From Chloroherpetonaceae bacterium (GTDB lineage: Bacteria; Bacteroidota; Chlorobiia; Chlorobiales; Chloroherpetonaceae): a DNA stretch of 35,393 bases. The notes under the pieces were generated by a model that ran no database searches, had not been told where the DNA came from, and worked only from the letters and a program-made list of their open reading frames with translations. This document shows positions 25,232 to 34,907 of the stretch, piece by piece (the stretch's first letter is position 1; each line of letters starts with the position of its first letter). Position numbers and translations under genes: made by a program. The stretch is from NCBI GenBank assembly GCA_028277445.1, contig JANQGG010000043.1, positions 1 through 35,393 on the forward strand, given 5' to 3'.

Positions 25232-25408
25232 ATGGACATATTTTTGTTATTGAGTTGTTTGGCGCTGGTTATGGCAATTTTATTAGGATTTCCCGGGAAA
25301 GTGATCAACAACTCTCTGGAAGGTTTTTTAAAGCAAAGTAAGCAGATTTCAAGTGATTATCTTCGTCAATATTATTTGCAACAACTAAGAAAACGACGAT
25401 TGAAGTAA
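25232..25408 (+). CDS. Small single-pass membrane protein
   Basis: 58 residues from the ATG at 25232. Residues ~2-24 are hydrophobic (DIFLLLSCLALVMAILLGF) and the C-terminus is basic (LRKRRLK). It is placed between two operon genes with short gaps, which supports it being real. No ribosome site stands out. Function unknown. Confidence 0.5.
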   Translation: MDIFLLLSCLALVMAILLGFPGKVINNSLEGFLKQSKQISSDYLRQYYLQQLRKRRLK

Positions 25409-25413
25409 AACGG

Positions 25414-25677
25414 ATGATGCAAGAGGGTAGTTCAATAAAAGAGCTTGATCTTCAGGATTTTCTCTCCAATGGCATTTTAAAAGAAAAAGTTTTCCGTGAG
25501 CAGTTAGCCAATCACGATTGGTCGCAATACAACGATCAATATGTGCTGGTTAAAGGTTGCGGCGCTGTACCTATTCCAACCTGGGCCTATATGCTGGTTA
25601 CAACCTACCTGATTCAAAATGCAAAAAAAGTGATGTATGGCGAACCCTGCTCAGCCATTCCTATTTATCGGAGATAG
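25414..25677 (+). CDS. DUF2480-like protein, short form
   Basis: 87 residues. The N-terminal part (LDLQDFLSNGILKEKVFR, then HDWSQYNDQYV) and the C-terminal part (VKGCGAVPIPTWAYML, then MYGEPCSAIPIYRR) match the ends of DUF2480 proteins, a Bacteroidetes-type family usually of ~165 residues. The middle repeat unit is missing, so this looks like a condensed version. Two conserved cysteines remain. It is the last gene of the isc cluster, and linkage to Fe-S genes is common for the family as I recall. Confidence 0.65.
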   Translation: MMQEGSSIKELDLQDFLSNGILKEKVFREQLANHDWSQYNDQYVLVKGCGAVPIPTWAYMLVTTYLIQNAKKVMYGEPCSAIPIYRR

Positions 25678-25780
25678 TCCCCAATATATCTTGGCTTTGT
25701 TCTGATTTCTTAGCAAAGAATTCTTAATTTGTGGTTGAACGATGTATTAAATGACCCGTTAATTTCAATGAACCGTAATT

Positions 25781-26944
25781 TTGAATTCTACCAGCCAAAC
25801 ATTATTTCATCCCATTGAGGTTTTAGGCCAGGTTTTCACTCCAGAGTTCATTGTTTCCAAAATGCTGGCATTAAAAAAGAATGATGGAACGGTCCTTGAT
25901 CCGGCATGTGGTGAAGGGGCATTTTCAAAACATTTTAAGAATGCTACGGCTATTGAATGGGATGAAACCATAGCCCCAGAAGATGCGATAATCCAGGATT
26001 TTTTTGACCTCTGCATATCCGCCAAATTTGATACCATTATCGGCAACCCGCCTTATGTGCGCTTTCAGGATATTAATCCTTCAACAAAACAGAAGTTAAA
26101 CCTCAGTTTATTTGATGAGCGGACAAATCTTTATCTGTTCTTCATAGAAAAATGCCTTCGACATTTAACCGCTAACGGTGAGTTGATCTTTATTACCCCG
26201 CGCGACTTTTTGAAGGCAACCTCTGCCATCAAACTCAATCAGTTCTTGTTCGATCAAGGGACGATTACCGATATCATTGAACTCGGCGATCAAAAAGTGT
26301 TTTCAGGATTTAATCCAAACTGCATGATTTGGCGCTTTGAAAAAGGGAATTATAGCCGAAAGACCAATCGTTTAAAAACCTTTATCTGCCACAACGGACA
26401 ACTGTTATTTACATCTGAAAACTACCCTGTAAAATTTAGTGATGTGTTTTATGTGAAAGTGGGCGCGGTTAGCGGCTTGGATGCCGTATTTGAAAATGAG
26501 CGTTATGGTAATATGCAATTTGTGTGCAGCGCTACGGCAAAAAGCGGTAAAACCAAAACCATGATCTACAATACAAAAAGTCCCTGGCTTGCTTCTCATA
26601 AACAAAAGCTTTTGGATCGTAAAATCAAATCCTTTGATGAGCAAAATTGGTGGACTTGGGGCAGAAATTTATATCGCAGCAATGAAAAACGAATTTATGT
26701 GAATTGCAAAACGCGCCTCACGAAACCGTTCTTCCTGCATCCGCTTAAGAATTACGATGGCTCTGTTCTGGCAGTGTTTCCAAAGAATCAGTCGTTAAAT
26801 ATTCGGGAATTATGTCATGAACTGAATGCTGTGAATTGGCAGGAACTTGGGTTTGTTTGCGATGGACGATTCATCTTTTCACAAAAAAGTCTTGAGAATT
26901 CTCTGCTACCGGAGTCGTTTAAGCAGTTTGTTTCTATAAGTTAA
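25781..26944 (+). CDS. Adenine-type DNA methyltransferase (class I, NPPY), orphan
   Basis: 387 residues with the SAM motif VLDPACGEGAF (38-48) and the catalytic motif IIGNPPYVRF (NPPY at 89-92), which marks N6-adenine or N4-cytosine methylation, here most like the TaqI/Eco57I type. The LGQVFTPEFIVSKML start is typical. The C-terminal ~200 residues would recognise DNA. The frame opens with TTG at 25781; no better ATG is in frame before the conserved part, so the start is uncertain. No restriction enzyme gene is adjacent, so it may be an orphan or regulatory methylase. Confidence 0.85.
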   Translation: MNSTSQTLFHPIEVLGQVFTPEFIVSKMLALKKNDGTVLDPACGEGAFSKHFKNATAIEWDETIAPEDAIIQDFFDLCISAKFDTIIGNPPYVRFQDINPSTKQKLNLSLFDERTNLYLFFIEKCLRHLTANGELIFITPRDFLKATSAIKLNQFLFDQGTITDIIELGDQKVFSGFNPNCMIWRFEKGNYSRKTNRLKTFICHNGQLLFTSENYPVKFSDVFYVKVGAVSGLDAVFENERYGNMQFVCSATAKSGKTKTMIYNTKSPWLASHKQKLLDRKIKSFDEQNWWTWGRNLYRSNEKRIYVNCKTRLTKPFFLHPLKNYDGSVLAVFPKNQSLNIRELCHELNAVNWQELGFVCDGRFIFSQKSLENSLLPESFKQFVSIS

Positions 26945-27053
26945 TAAACGTGCAAGTCTAAAATACCACGCTCAATTCTTTAAATGGATTTGCATACCTT
27001 TATGTGATCAGCTATCTTACAAGCTTAATTCATTCATTGTTTCAAAGGGGATT

Positions 27054-29918
27054 ATGCGAAGTTCCGGCCCGATACCAACTGCAAAAGCTAATCACAACAA
27101 CGGGAAAGGTATTATCAATCACGCCAATATCTTCATTAAAGGGGCAAAAACGCACAACCTTAAAAACATTGATGTTTCTATCCCCAAAAACAAATTGATT
27201 GTTGTAACCGGGGTTAGCGGTTCGGGTAAATCCAGTTTGGCATTTGATACGCTTTATGCCGAAGGACATCGTCGGTATGTGGAATCTATGTCGTCATATA
27301 TTCGCCAGTTTTTAGAGCGAATTCCAAAACCTGATGTGGAGTATATCCAGGGTATTGCGCCGGCAATAGCCATTGAACAAAAAACAACCTCAAAAAATCC
27401 ACGATCCACAGTTGGCACAGTAACCGAAATTTATGACTACCTCAGGCTGTTATTTGCACGAATCGGGAAAACCTACTCCAAAGACACCAACGAACTGGTC
27501 TTAAAGCATACGCCTGAAGATGTGTTGTTTCAGGTGAAGCTGTTTGATGTGGGTACGAAGTTTTATATTTGCTATCCGTTTCCTCATCATACCATCGGAA
27601 AGAAAAAAGAGCGAACATTTCAGGAAGAGATCAAAAATCTAAAGCAGAAAGGATTTACGCGTGTTGTATATCGCAATGATATTTATACGCTGACTAATGC
27701 AGAGGATGAAAAAAAACTCACGAAAATGCCTGAAAAAGCCCATTCGGACTGTTTGGTGCTAGTGGATCGCTTAAAATTCAAAGAAGATGAAGAGCTCTTT
27801 GGCCGGGTTACCGAAGCCGTAGAAACTGCATTTCGTGAGTCGGGCGGTTATGCGGTCTTGAGAGTTTTAGACGGCCGAGATTACAAATTTAGCGATAAAC
27901 TGGAACTCAATGGCATTGAATATTCCGAGCCCACACCCCAGCTTTTTGCCTTCAACTCACCGGTGGGCGCTTGCCCAACCTGCCAAGGTTTTGGGCGAAT
28001 TCCAGGCCTTGATGAAGACGCCGTGATCCCAAACAAAGCCTTATCTATCCGCGATGGCGCCATTGCATGCTGGAATTCCGACAAACATTCCCGCCACCTG
28101 AGGGATTTGATTCGGATAGCTTCAATCTATAAAATTCCATTGGATGAGCCCTACAGCAAACTTTCTCAGAAAGCCAAAAAAACAATTTGGGATGGCTGCA
28201 AAAAAAATGGTTTCATTGGGGTTAAAGGGTTTTTTAAAGACATCGAAAAAGAGTCGCAATACAAAATGCATTACCGGGTACTTTTAAGCCGGTATCGCGG
28301 TTACAGCGTTTGCCCGGATTGTCATGGTTCCCGGTTATGCCAGGAGGCGTTAATTGTGAAGGTGGCCAAAAAAAATCTGGCCGATATTGTTGAATTGACT
28401 ATTGGGGAAGCCAATGAGTTTTTCAAAAATTTAGAGATTTCGCGTTTCGATAAGGATGTGGCTCAAACCATCTTAAATGAAATAGAGCGTCGATTGGGAT
28501 ATCTGGTTGAAGTCGGTTTGGATTATTTAACGTTGAACCGGCCATCTCAAACCTTAAGCGGTGGGGAATCGCAACGGATTAACCTGGCCACGTCGCTTGG
28601 TTCTTCGCTGGTTGGCTCGCTTTATATTTTGGACGAGCCGAGCATCGGTTTGCATCAACGCGATTCTTCGCGCCTGATTAAGATTTTGCGCAAGCTGCGG
28701 GATATCGGGAATACCGTTTTGGTGGTTGAGCACGACCGTGAAATCATAGAAGCGGCCGATATTATTTTAGACCTTGGCCCGCAAGCCGGCAGATTAGGCG
28801 GGGAAGTTGTTTTTCAAGGCTCGGCTAAAGAAATCTTAAGTTATAAGCAATCGCTGACAGGGAAATATTTAAATGGCAAAAACTCCATCTCGATTCCAAA
28901 AAAACGCCGCAAGGTAAGCTTTGATCGCTGTATAGAAGTTCAGGGCGCTATGGAAAACAACCTCAAAAACATTGATGTTAAGTTCCCGTTGAATGTCCTG
29001 ACTTGCGTAACCGGCGTGAGCGGTTCGGGAAAATCAACCTTGATTCATGATATTTTGTGCAACGGGTTGATGAAACGTAAATCCGGCACCTCTGAAAAGG
29101 TTGGCACGCACAAGCAAATCTTTGGCGATAAACTTGTTGAAAAAGTTGAGCTGGTGGATCAATCGCCAATTGGCAGAACAAGCCGGAGCAACCCGGCAAC
29201 GTACTTGAAGATTTTTGATGACATTCGCTCGCTGTTTTCCCATACTACCTATGCCAAGCTTAAAGGATGGGAGCCTGGCTATTTTTCATTTAACATTCCG
29301 GGCGGCCGCTGTGAAACGTGCACCGGTGAAGGTATCATTCGCATTGAAATGCAATTTTTAGCCGATATTGAAACGGTTTGTGAAGATTGTAAAGGATTGC
29401 GTTACAAACCCGATACGCTTGAAGCAACCTATAATGAAAAGTCGATTGCCGATGTGCTGGATATGACCATCGACGAAGCGGAAGCTTTTTTTGCCAGCCA
29501 TCGAAACATATCCAGAAAGCTTAATGTCCTGAAAGATGTTGGGTTAGGCTATCTAAAGTTGGGCCAATCAGCCAGCACGCTTTCCGGCGGCGAGGCACAA
29601 CGCTTGAAATTAGCTGCTCATATTTCCAGTCTCGATACCAAGGATACTCTTTTTATTTTTGACGAACCGACAACCGGCCTTCATTTTGATGATATCAAAA
29701 AATTGATTGTGTGCTTTAATCGGCTCATTACCCAGGGCAATACGCTCATAATTATTGAGCACAATCTGGATGTGATAAAGCAGGCAGATTGGATTGTTGA
29801 TCTTGGTCCCGAAGCCGGGTCAGGAGGTGGTGAACTGGTTGGTGAGGGTACGCCGGAAGATATTTGCAGCATTAAAACATCGTTTACCGCTCAATATCTT
29901 AAGGAGTATTTGGAATAG
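27054..29918 (+). CDS. uvrA: Excinuclease ABC subunit A
   Basis: Damage-recognition ATPase of nucleotide excision repair, 954 residues. It has two ABC modules: Walker A GVSGSGKSS (about 54-62) and GVSGSGKST (about 653-661), with signatures TLSGGESQR and TLSGGEAQR and Walker B LDEPSIGLH and FDEPTTGLH. The DNA-binding zinc module CETCTGEG...CEDCKGLRY is intact. The first zinc module keeps only its second half (GACPTCQGFG); the earlier CxxC is replaced by FSDKLELNG. This fits UvrA versions I know from Bacteroidetes-like lineages. The ATG at 27054 has a GGGG-rich weak ribosome site. Confidence 0.95.
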   Translation: MRSSGPIPTAKANHNNGKGIINHANIFIKGAKTHNLKNIDVSIPKNKLIVVTGVSGSGKSSLAFDTLYAEGHRRYVESMSSYIRQFLERIPKPDVEYIQGIAPAIAIEQKTTSKNPRSTVGTVTEIYDYLRLLFARIGKTYSKDTNELVLKHTPEDVLFQVKLFDVGTKFYICYPFPHHTIGKKKERTFQEEIKNLKQKGFTRVVYRNDIYTLTNAEDEKKLTKMPEKAHSDCLVLVDRLKFKEDEELFGRVTEAVETAFRESGGYAVLRVLDGRDYKFSDKLELNGIEYSEPTPQLFAFNSPVGACPTCQGFGRIPGLDEDAVIPNKALSIRDGAIACWNSDKHSRHLRDLIRIASIYKIPLDEPYSKLSQKAKKTIWDGCKKNGFIGVKGFFKDIEKESQYKMHYRVLLSRYRGYSVCPDCHGSRLCQEALIVKVAKKNLADIVELTIGEANEFFKNLEISRFDKDVAQTILNEIERRLGYLVEVGLDYLTLNRPSQTLSGGESQRINLATSLGSSLVGSLYILDEPSIGLHQRDSSRLIKILRKLRDIGNTVLVVEHDREIIEAADIILDLGPQAGRLGGEVVFQGSAKEILSYKQSLTGKYLNGKNSISIPKKRRKVSFDRCIEVQGAMENNLKNIDVKFPLNVLTCVTGVSGSGKSTLIHDILCNGLMKRKSGTSEKVGTHKQIFGDKLVEKVELVDQSPIGRTSRSNPATYLKIFDDIRSLFSHTTYAKLKGWEPGYFSFNIPGGRCETCTGEGIIRIEMQFLADIETVCEDCKGLRYKPDTLEATYNEKSIADVLDMTIDEAEAFFASHRNISRKLNVLKDVGLGYLKLGQSASTLSGGEAQRLKLAAHISSLDTKDTLFIFDEPTTGLHFDDIKKLIVCFNRLITQGNTLIIIEHNLDVIKQADWIVDLGPEAGSGGGELVGEGTPEDICSIKTSFTAQYLKEYLE

Positions 29919-29933
29919 AATAGCAGGCAAAAT

Positions 29934-30236
29934 TTAACCTTGAGGCGGATCATCCTCCATCAAACCGCCATGCAAACGAATATGCGGATTGTGACTATCC
30001 GAGGTTTTCTCTACCCAAATATCTTTGTCTTTTTCAGCCAGTTTTTCATTTTTTTGAACATGAATACGATTTTTTGCCAAAGCAAAAATTTCGTTTGAAA
30101 AATCAAGGTTGGCTTTATCGATGGAGGTAGCAGTGTCGTCTTGAATTTTAGAATGAAGACTATCCATTTTTTCAATCAGAACCCTACCGATAATCAGTAA
30201 TTCTTCTTCAGTTAGCGATTTCAGTGATTCTAACAT
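29934..30236 (-). CDS. Small helical protein of unknown function
   Basis: 100 residues, not recognised. It is strongly helical and charged, without cysteines, signal peptide or membrane segment. Convergent with uvrA, 15 bp apart. Confidence 0.6.
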   Translation of the reverse strand: MLESLKSLTEEELLIIGRVLIEKMDSLHSKIQDDTATSIDKANLDFSNEIFALAKNRIHVQKNEKLAEKDKDIWVEKTSDSHNPHIRLHGGLMEDDPPQG

Positions 30237-30612
30237 AATTAAAGGGTTGATTTAGTCGATATATTTAATCAATAAGATAAATAACATAAACTTAGTTGTT
30301 ATCATTCGGGTAAAAAATTCATGGTTTTTTATTTGGGCATCCGCAAACTTTACTAAATCTTATATAACAGGATAAAACGAACATATCAATATCATCTATT
30401 CCATTTAACTGTGATAGTTTTGTGATATACTTCAGTTAAACTATGCAATCCTTCCTAAGTATTTTGCTAAATGTTCATTACTAGTACTCAATGTATCAAA
30501 AAGGATTCAGTATCCCTAAACTGCTGTTTTAAGCTTGCTTAGGGGTGGAAAAAATACTGAAATATTTTTTTGACAAGGGTTTTCGAAAAAGGCATGAAAG
30601 GAGAATATAAAT
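30237..30612. promoter_or_regulatory. Upstream region of the hydrogenase operon with an inverted repeat
   Basis: Contains a perfect inverted repeat, TTTAACTG (30404-30411) and CAGTTAAA (30433-30440), separated by 21 bp. TATACT between the arms could be a -10 box. This may be an operator for the hydrogenase genes. No sigma54 site (TGGCAC-N5-TTGC) is seen. No gene is supported in this stretch. AAAGGAG just before 30613 is the ribosome site. Confidence 0.4.
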
Positions 30613-31701
30613 ATGAGTGCAAAACAAACTTTTGCCGAAGTTTTTGAGGCAAGAGGAGTAAACCGTCGTGACTTTCTGAAATTTTTCGGACTCACTTCGG
30701 TTTCTTTGGGATTAAGCCCCTCTTTATTCCCAAAAGTTGTTAGGGCTATGGAAACCAAACCCAGAACCCCCGTTATTTGGATGCATGGACTTGAATGTAC
30801 CTGTTGCTCCGAATCCTTTATCCGTTCAGCCCATCCTATTACAAAGGATATAATCTTAAACATGATTTCCCTGGACTATGACGAAGTTTTGAGTGCAGCA
30901 GCCGGGCATCAGCTGGAAGAAGTCCGCAAGCAAATCATGAAAGACTACAAAGGCAAATATATTTTAGCCGTTGAGGGCAATGCCGCTACGAAAGATGATG
31001 GTGTGTATTGCATGTCGGCTGGCGATTCATTTTTAAATAAACTTCAAGAAACCGCAGCCGATGCCGCTGCTATTATAGCCTGGGGATCGTGTGCGTCGTT
31101 TGGTTGCGTTCAAAATGCAGATCCGAACCCAACCGGTGCAGCTCCGGTTTCCGAGGTGGTATCCGGAAAGCCGATCATAAATGTACCGGGATGTCCTCCG
31201 ATTGCAGAAGTTATGACTGGCGTGATTACCCATGTTCATACTTTTGGAGAAATTCCGGAACTGGATCGTTTAGGTCGTCCAAAAGCTTTTTATGGTACAC
31301 GCATTCACGATAAATGCTATCGTCGTCCATTTTTCGATGCAGGTATGTTCGTTGAGAACTTCGATGAAGATAGCGCCTCAAAAGGCTGGTGTTTATATAA
31401 GATGGGTTGTAAAGGACCGACAACATATAACTCCTGTTCAAAGATTGAGTGGAATGAAAAAACAAGCTTCCCAATTGGTTCAGGTCATCCATGTATTGGA
31501 TGTTCAGAGCCGAATTTCTGGGATAATGGTCCGTTCTATACTCGAATGGCTGAAGTGCCGTTCCTGGGTACGGATTCAAACGCTGATACCATTGGTAAAA
31601 TTGCAGTTGGCGCTGCAGCAGCTGGTGCGGCTGCTCATGCCGTTGGGACAATAATCAAACAAAAAGTCACTCCATCAAAACAAGAGGAAAAGGAGAGTTA
31701 A
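30613..31701 (+). CDS. hyaA: [NiFe] hydrogenase small subunit, oxygen-tolerant type
   Basis: Electron-transfer subunit of a membrane-bound uptake hydrogenase, 362 residues. The Tat signal is [18 protein letters not shown] (residues 17-34). Proximal cluster ligands are C62, C65, C160 and C194. Two extra cysteines, C64 (in LECTCCSES) and C165 (in WGSCASFGC), occur at the positions that give the [4Fe-3S] cluster in oxygen-tolerant enzymes such as E. coli Hyd-1. The medial and distal cluster motifs ([26 protein letters not shown]) are present. A hydrophobic Ala/Gly-rich helix near the C-terminus (about 320-345) would anchor it to the membrane. Good AAAGGAG site. Confidence 0.95.
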   Translation: MSAKQTFAEVFEARGVNRRDFLKFFGLTSVSLGLSPSLFPKVVRAMETKPRTPVIWMHGLECTCCSESFIRSAHPITKDIILNMISLDYDEVLSAAAGHQLEEVRKQIMKDYKGKYILAVEGNAATKDDGVYCMSAGDSFLNKLQETAADAAAIIAWGSCASFGCVQNADPNPTGAAPVSEVVSGKPIINVPGCPPIAEVMTGVITHVHTFGEIPELDRLGRPKAFYGTRIHDKCYRRPFFDAGMFVENFDEDSASKGWCLYKMGCKGPTTYNSCSKIEWNEKTSFPIGSGHPCIGCSEPNFWDNGPFYTRMAEVPFLGTDSNADTIGKIAVGAAAAGAAAHAVGTIIKQKVTPSKQEEKES

Positions 31702-31704
31702 AAG

Positions 31705-33426
31705 ATGTCTAAAAAAATTGTTGTTGATCCAATTCCACGTATAGAAGGCCACCTTCGTATTGAGGCTGTATTAGACGAAAAAAATCAAATTCAGGATGCG
31801 TTTAGCAGCGGCACCATGTGGCGCGGTTTGGAAATTATTCTTAAAGGCCGCGATCCGAGAGATGCCTGGGCCTTTACTCAGCGAATTTGCGGTGTTTGTA
31901 CAACGGTACACGCTTTGGCTTCCGTCCGTTGCGTTGAAGATGCATTAGGTATTAAAGTCCCTGACAATGCCCGCATTATTCGTAATCTGATGAATGCAAC
32001 CCAGCAAACTCAGGATCACTTGGTTCATTTTTATCATTTACATGCTCTGGATTGGGTCGATGTAGTAAGCGCGTTAAAAGCTGATCCGAAACAAACCTCG
32101 CAAATCGCTCAAAGCATTTCGAACTGGCCAAAATCGTCGGTCGGTTACTTTAAAGACCTTCAGCAAACGTTGGTGAAGTTTGTTGAAAGCGGTCAGCTTG
32201 GCATTTTCTCTAATGCGTATTGGGGGCACCCGGCTTACCAACTTCCGCCTGAAGTTAACCTGATCGGTGTGGCGCATTACCTGGAAGCGTTGGAATTCCA
32301 AAAAGAGATCGTTAAAATACATACCATTTTTGGCGGTAAGAATCCTCATCCGAATTACACGGTTGGGGGTATGGCATGTGCGATTGATCCGAATTCTGAT
32401 ACAGCCATCAATATTGAACGCCTCAATCAGGTCAAGAAGATCATCGATAATACAATCACGTTTATAGATCAGGTTTATATTCCTGATTTGATTGCTATTG
32501 CGGGATTCTACAAAAATTGGCTTCATGGAAAAGGTTTGGGTAACTACCTAAGTTATGGCGATTTCCCGGAAGCGGACTTTAATGATGTCTCTTCTCTTAA
32601 GTGGCCACGTGGCGCTATTTTAAATGGCGATCTTTCCACAGTGCATGAAGATGTTGATCCTCGCGATCTAACCAACATTACAGAAGAAGTGGCTCACAGT
32701 TGGTATAATTACAGCGGAGGTGATGATAAAGCGCTTCATCCCTGGGAAGGCGAAACCAGTCCGAATTACACCGGACCAAAACCACCCTATGAATTTTTAG
32801 ATACTGATAACAAATATAGCTGGTTAAAAACACCTCGCTGGAAAGATAACCCGATGGAAGTAGGCCCACTTGCGCGCGTATTTATTCAGTATGCTAAAAA
32901 AGATCCAATGATTACCGATACCGTGAATTTTGTACTTAAAACATTGGATGTTGGTCCTGAAGCATTGTTTTCAACGCTTGGTCGTACGGCAGCACGAGGC
33001 ATCGAGTGTAAGCAGACTGCTCAGTTCATGCTTCATTACTACAATCAGCTTATTGATAATGTTAAGAAAGGCGATTATCAAACATTCAATAGCGAGTTGT
33101 GGCAACCGGAGCGTTGGCCGAAAGAATGCAAAGGGTTTGGCTATACCGAAGCTCCGCGTGGCGCTTTAGGTCACTGGATTAAGATTAATGATCAAAAAAT
33201 TAAGGACTATCAGATTGTGGTGCCTTCAACATGGAATGCATCGCCGCGCGATAGCAAAGGTAGACCCGGCGCTTATGAGTCGGCATTAATCGGGACGCCA
33301 ATGGCCAATCCTGAACAACCATTGGAAATTCTCAGAACAGTACACTCATTTGATCCATGTTTGGCTTGTGCCTCACATATCTTTGATATGAATGGTAATG
33401 AAATTACAACGGTCAAAATCGTTTAA
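31705..33426 (+). CDS. hyaB: [NiFe] hydrogenase large subunit
   Basis: Catalytic subunit holding the Ni-Fe(CN)2CO site, 573 residues. The nickel ligands are C62/C65 (RICGVCTTVHA) and C552/C555 (DPCLACASH). The last 15 residues after H558 (IFDMNGNEITTVKIV) form the C-terminal extension removed by the maturation protease. Motifs RGLEIILKGRDPRDAW and the ligand spacing fit group 1 uptake enzymes. It starts 3 bp after the small subunit stop, with an AGGAAAAGGAGAG ribosome site. Confidence 0.96.
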   Translation: MSKKIVVDPIPRIEGHLRIEAVLDEKNQIQDAFSSGTMWRGLEIILKGRDPRDAWAFTQRICGVCTTVHALASVRCVEDALGIKVPDNARIIRNLMNATQQTQDHLVHFYHLHALDWVDVVSALKADPKQTSQIAQSISNWPKSSVGYFKDLQQTLVKFVESGQLGIFSNAYWGHPAYQLPPEVNLIGVAHYLEALEFQKEIVKIHTIFGGKNPHPNYTVGGMACAIDPNSDTAINIERLNQVKKIIDNTITFIDQVYIPDLIAIAGFYKNWLHGKGLGNYLSYGDFPEADFNDVSSLKWPRGAILNGDLSTVHEDVDPRDLTNITEEVAHSWYNYSGGDDKALHPWEGETSPNYTGPKPPYEFLDTDNKYSWLKTPRWKDNPMEVGPLARVFIQYAKKDPMITDTVNFVLKTLDVGPEALFSTLGRTAARGIECKQTAQFMLHYYNQLIDNVKKGDYQTFNSELWQPERWPKECKGFGYTEAPRGALGHWIKINDQKIKDYQIVVPSTWNASPRDSKGRPGAYESALIGTPMANPEQPLEILRTVHSFDPCLACASHIFDMNGNEITTVKIV

Positions 33427-33438
33427 AGGAGGTTTCGT

Positions 33439-34122
33439 ATGGGACTCATTATTGAAGAAATCTACGTATGGCGCTGGCCGGTTCGAATTTACCATTGGTT
33501 AAATGCAATTTGCATTACGTTGTTATTCATAACCGGTTTATATATCGCCAGTCCGATCCTTTCACCACCAATTGGCGAAGCGGTTTGGTACAAAAATATG
33601 GCTTGGTGGCGATATATACATTTTGGAACGGCGTTTGTTTTCATTGCAAACTTTTTGTTCCGCTTGTATTGGGCATTGTTTGGCAATGATCCGTATGCTC
33701 GTTTTGGGGGATTCCAACCCTGGAAAGCCAGTTGGTGGGGAACAAGCTTCAAAGAGCAAATGGCTTCTTATTTGTTCTTGAGAAGGGATGAGCCACATCA
33801 TATTGGCCATAACCCGGTTGCAGCAATGGCACATTTTGTATTCATTTTTTTAGGATCGTGGTTTATGATTCTTACCGGACTTGCTATGTATGGCGAAAAC
33901 AATCCAGGCGGATTTATTGACTCAATGTTTGGTTGGGTGATGCTGTTTTTTGGCAGCAGTCATATTATGCATAATATGCATCATGTCATGGCATGGATTT
34001 TCCCGTTCTATTTGGTGATTCATTTGTATGCTGTTACTCGCCACGATGTGGTTGACCGCACGAGTGTTACCTCATCAATCATTACGGGTTACAAGCATAA
34101 GGTGGAAGAGTCGCCAATGTAA
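33439..34122 (+). CDS. hyaC: [NiFe] hydrogenase b-type cytochrome subunit
   Basis: 227-residue di-haem cytochrome b with about four membrane segments. It anchors the hydrogenase and passes electrons to the quinone pool. The N-terminal VWRWPVRIYHWLNAICIT has the first haem His. Further His ligands include YIHFGTAF and the HNMHHVMAWIFPFYLVIHLY region. It follows the large subunit after 12 bp with an AAAGGAGG site. A terminator follows at 34151. Confidence 0.94.
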   Translation: MGLIIEEIYVWRWPVRIYHWLNAICITLLFITGLYIASPILSPPIGEAVWYKNMAWWRYIHFGTAFVFIANFLFRLYWALFGNDPYARFGGFQPWKASWWGTSFKEQMASYLFLRRDEPHHIGHNPVAAMAHFVFIFLGSWFMILTGLAMYGENNPGGFIDSMFGWVMLFFGSSHIMHNMHHVMAWIFPFYLVIHLYAVTRHDVVDRTSVTSSIITGYKHKVEESPM

Positions 34123-34150
34123 GATTTCCAAAAGAAATAAGGATTTTGTT

Positions 34151-34176
34151 AAAGCTCTCTTTATGGGAGCTTTTTT
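34151..34176 (+). terminator. Terminator after hyaC
   Basis: AAAGCTC (34151-34157) pairs with GAGCTTT (34167-34173), followed by T's. It would end the hyaABC transcript before the VapBC-type module, which separates hyaC from hyaD. Confidence 0.8.
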
Positions 34177-34214
34177 AATGTTATTGGTTTTATGTCAGTA
34201 TTGGTATGGCGTCT

Positions 34215-34637
34215 TTAATTCATAAAAACAACCTGTATATCCAATGATTTTGCTGCTAGTGCGAGATTTTTATCGGCAGTCACTATTGGTAAATGATTAT
34301 TTGATGATATCGCCAAATGTAAAGCGTCTAGTGTTCTTAAAGTTGTATTGAACCGGCTTATCAGGGTTGATGCTTTTTTAAAATGCTTGGGTTGAACGGG
34401 CAAAACACTAAAACTTTTATCATCAAGATGTTTTTCAAAAAGTGATAGCACGTTTTTACCATCAGTGGGATTAATTTCTTTTTGTCTGATTTTCATAGAG
34501 ATGGCCGAAGTGATTTCTACCTGAGTTAATAGACTAATGGTGGGATTTTGTATGTTTATGAGGAATTGTTCTACTTTTTGACTTATGGCTTCAGGGCAGT
34601 AATAAGCCACCAGTATGCTGGTATCAATATAGAACAT
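34215..34637 (-). CDS. PIN-domain toxin (VapC-like)
   Basis: 140-residue PIN toxin. It starts MFYIDTSILVAYY with the first catalytic Asp (Asp5), has VEITSAI in the middle and LRTLDALHLAISS with a second acidic site, then VTADKNLA. Order antitoxin-toxin is the usual one, and the start codon overlaps the antitoxin stop (TAATG). The module is read opposite to the hydrogenase genes and sits between hyaC and hyaD, so it looks inserted. Confidence 0.9.
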   Translation of the reverse strand: MFYIDTSILVAYYCPEAISQKVEQFLINIQNPTISLLTQVEITSAISMKIRQKEINPTDGKNVLSLFEKHLDDKSFSVLPVQPKHFKKASTLISRFNTTLRTLDALHLAISSNNHLPIVTADKNLALAAKSLDIQVVFMN

Positions 34638-34873
34638 TAATCACGTTCATTTGTTCTTTGATGAATAACTGTTTGGCTAAGCGTTTTGCCCTTGATGTGA
34701 ATTTTTTCGCGGAAATCCTTGATACTTTTTAAAGGCGTAGTTATTTCTTTGTAATTTATAACCTTAGCAATCTTTTTGCCTCGCCGTTTAATGATAATTT
34801 CTTCTCCGTTTTGAATTTTGTCCAGAATTAAACTTAGCTGATCGCGAAATTCTTTAACGCCGATTTCAATCAT
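34637..34873 (-). CDS. Phd/YefM-type antitoxin
   Basis: 78-residue antitoxin. MIEIGVKEFRDQLSLILDKI, then GEEIIIKRRGKKIAKV, is the standard Phd/YefM N-terminal DNA-binding fold. The C-terminal part is charged and likely neutralises the PIN toxin encoded next. A palindrome 16 bp upstream of the start is a probable operator for autoregulation. Confidence 0.88.
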   Translation of the reverse strand: MIEIGVKEFRDQLSLILDKIQNGEEIIIKRRGKKIAKVINYKEITTPLKSIKDFREKIHIKGKTLSQTVIHQRTNERD

Positions 34874-34888
34874 AGTGTTATTTTAAAT

Positions 34889-34907
34889 TGTACATTCAAA
34901 ATGTACA
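34889..34907. promoter_or_regulatory. Palindromic operator of the VapBC-type module
   Basis: TGTACATT-CAA-AATGTACA is a perfect 8-bp inverted repeat just upstream of the antitoxin start. Toxin-antitoxin complexes usually bind such sites to repress their own operon. Confidence 0.7.

Noticed and set aside
30237-30612. Sigma54 promoter or TTGACA box (30570) for the hydrogenase operon
   Set aside because: No TGGCAC-N5-TTGC site; the TTGACA is too close to the start codon and lacks a -10 box.
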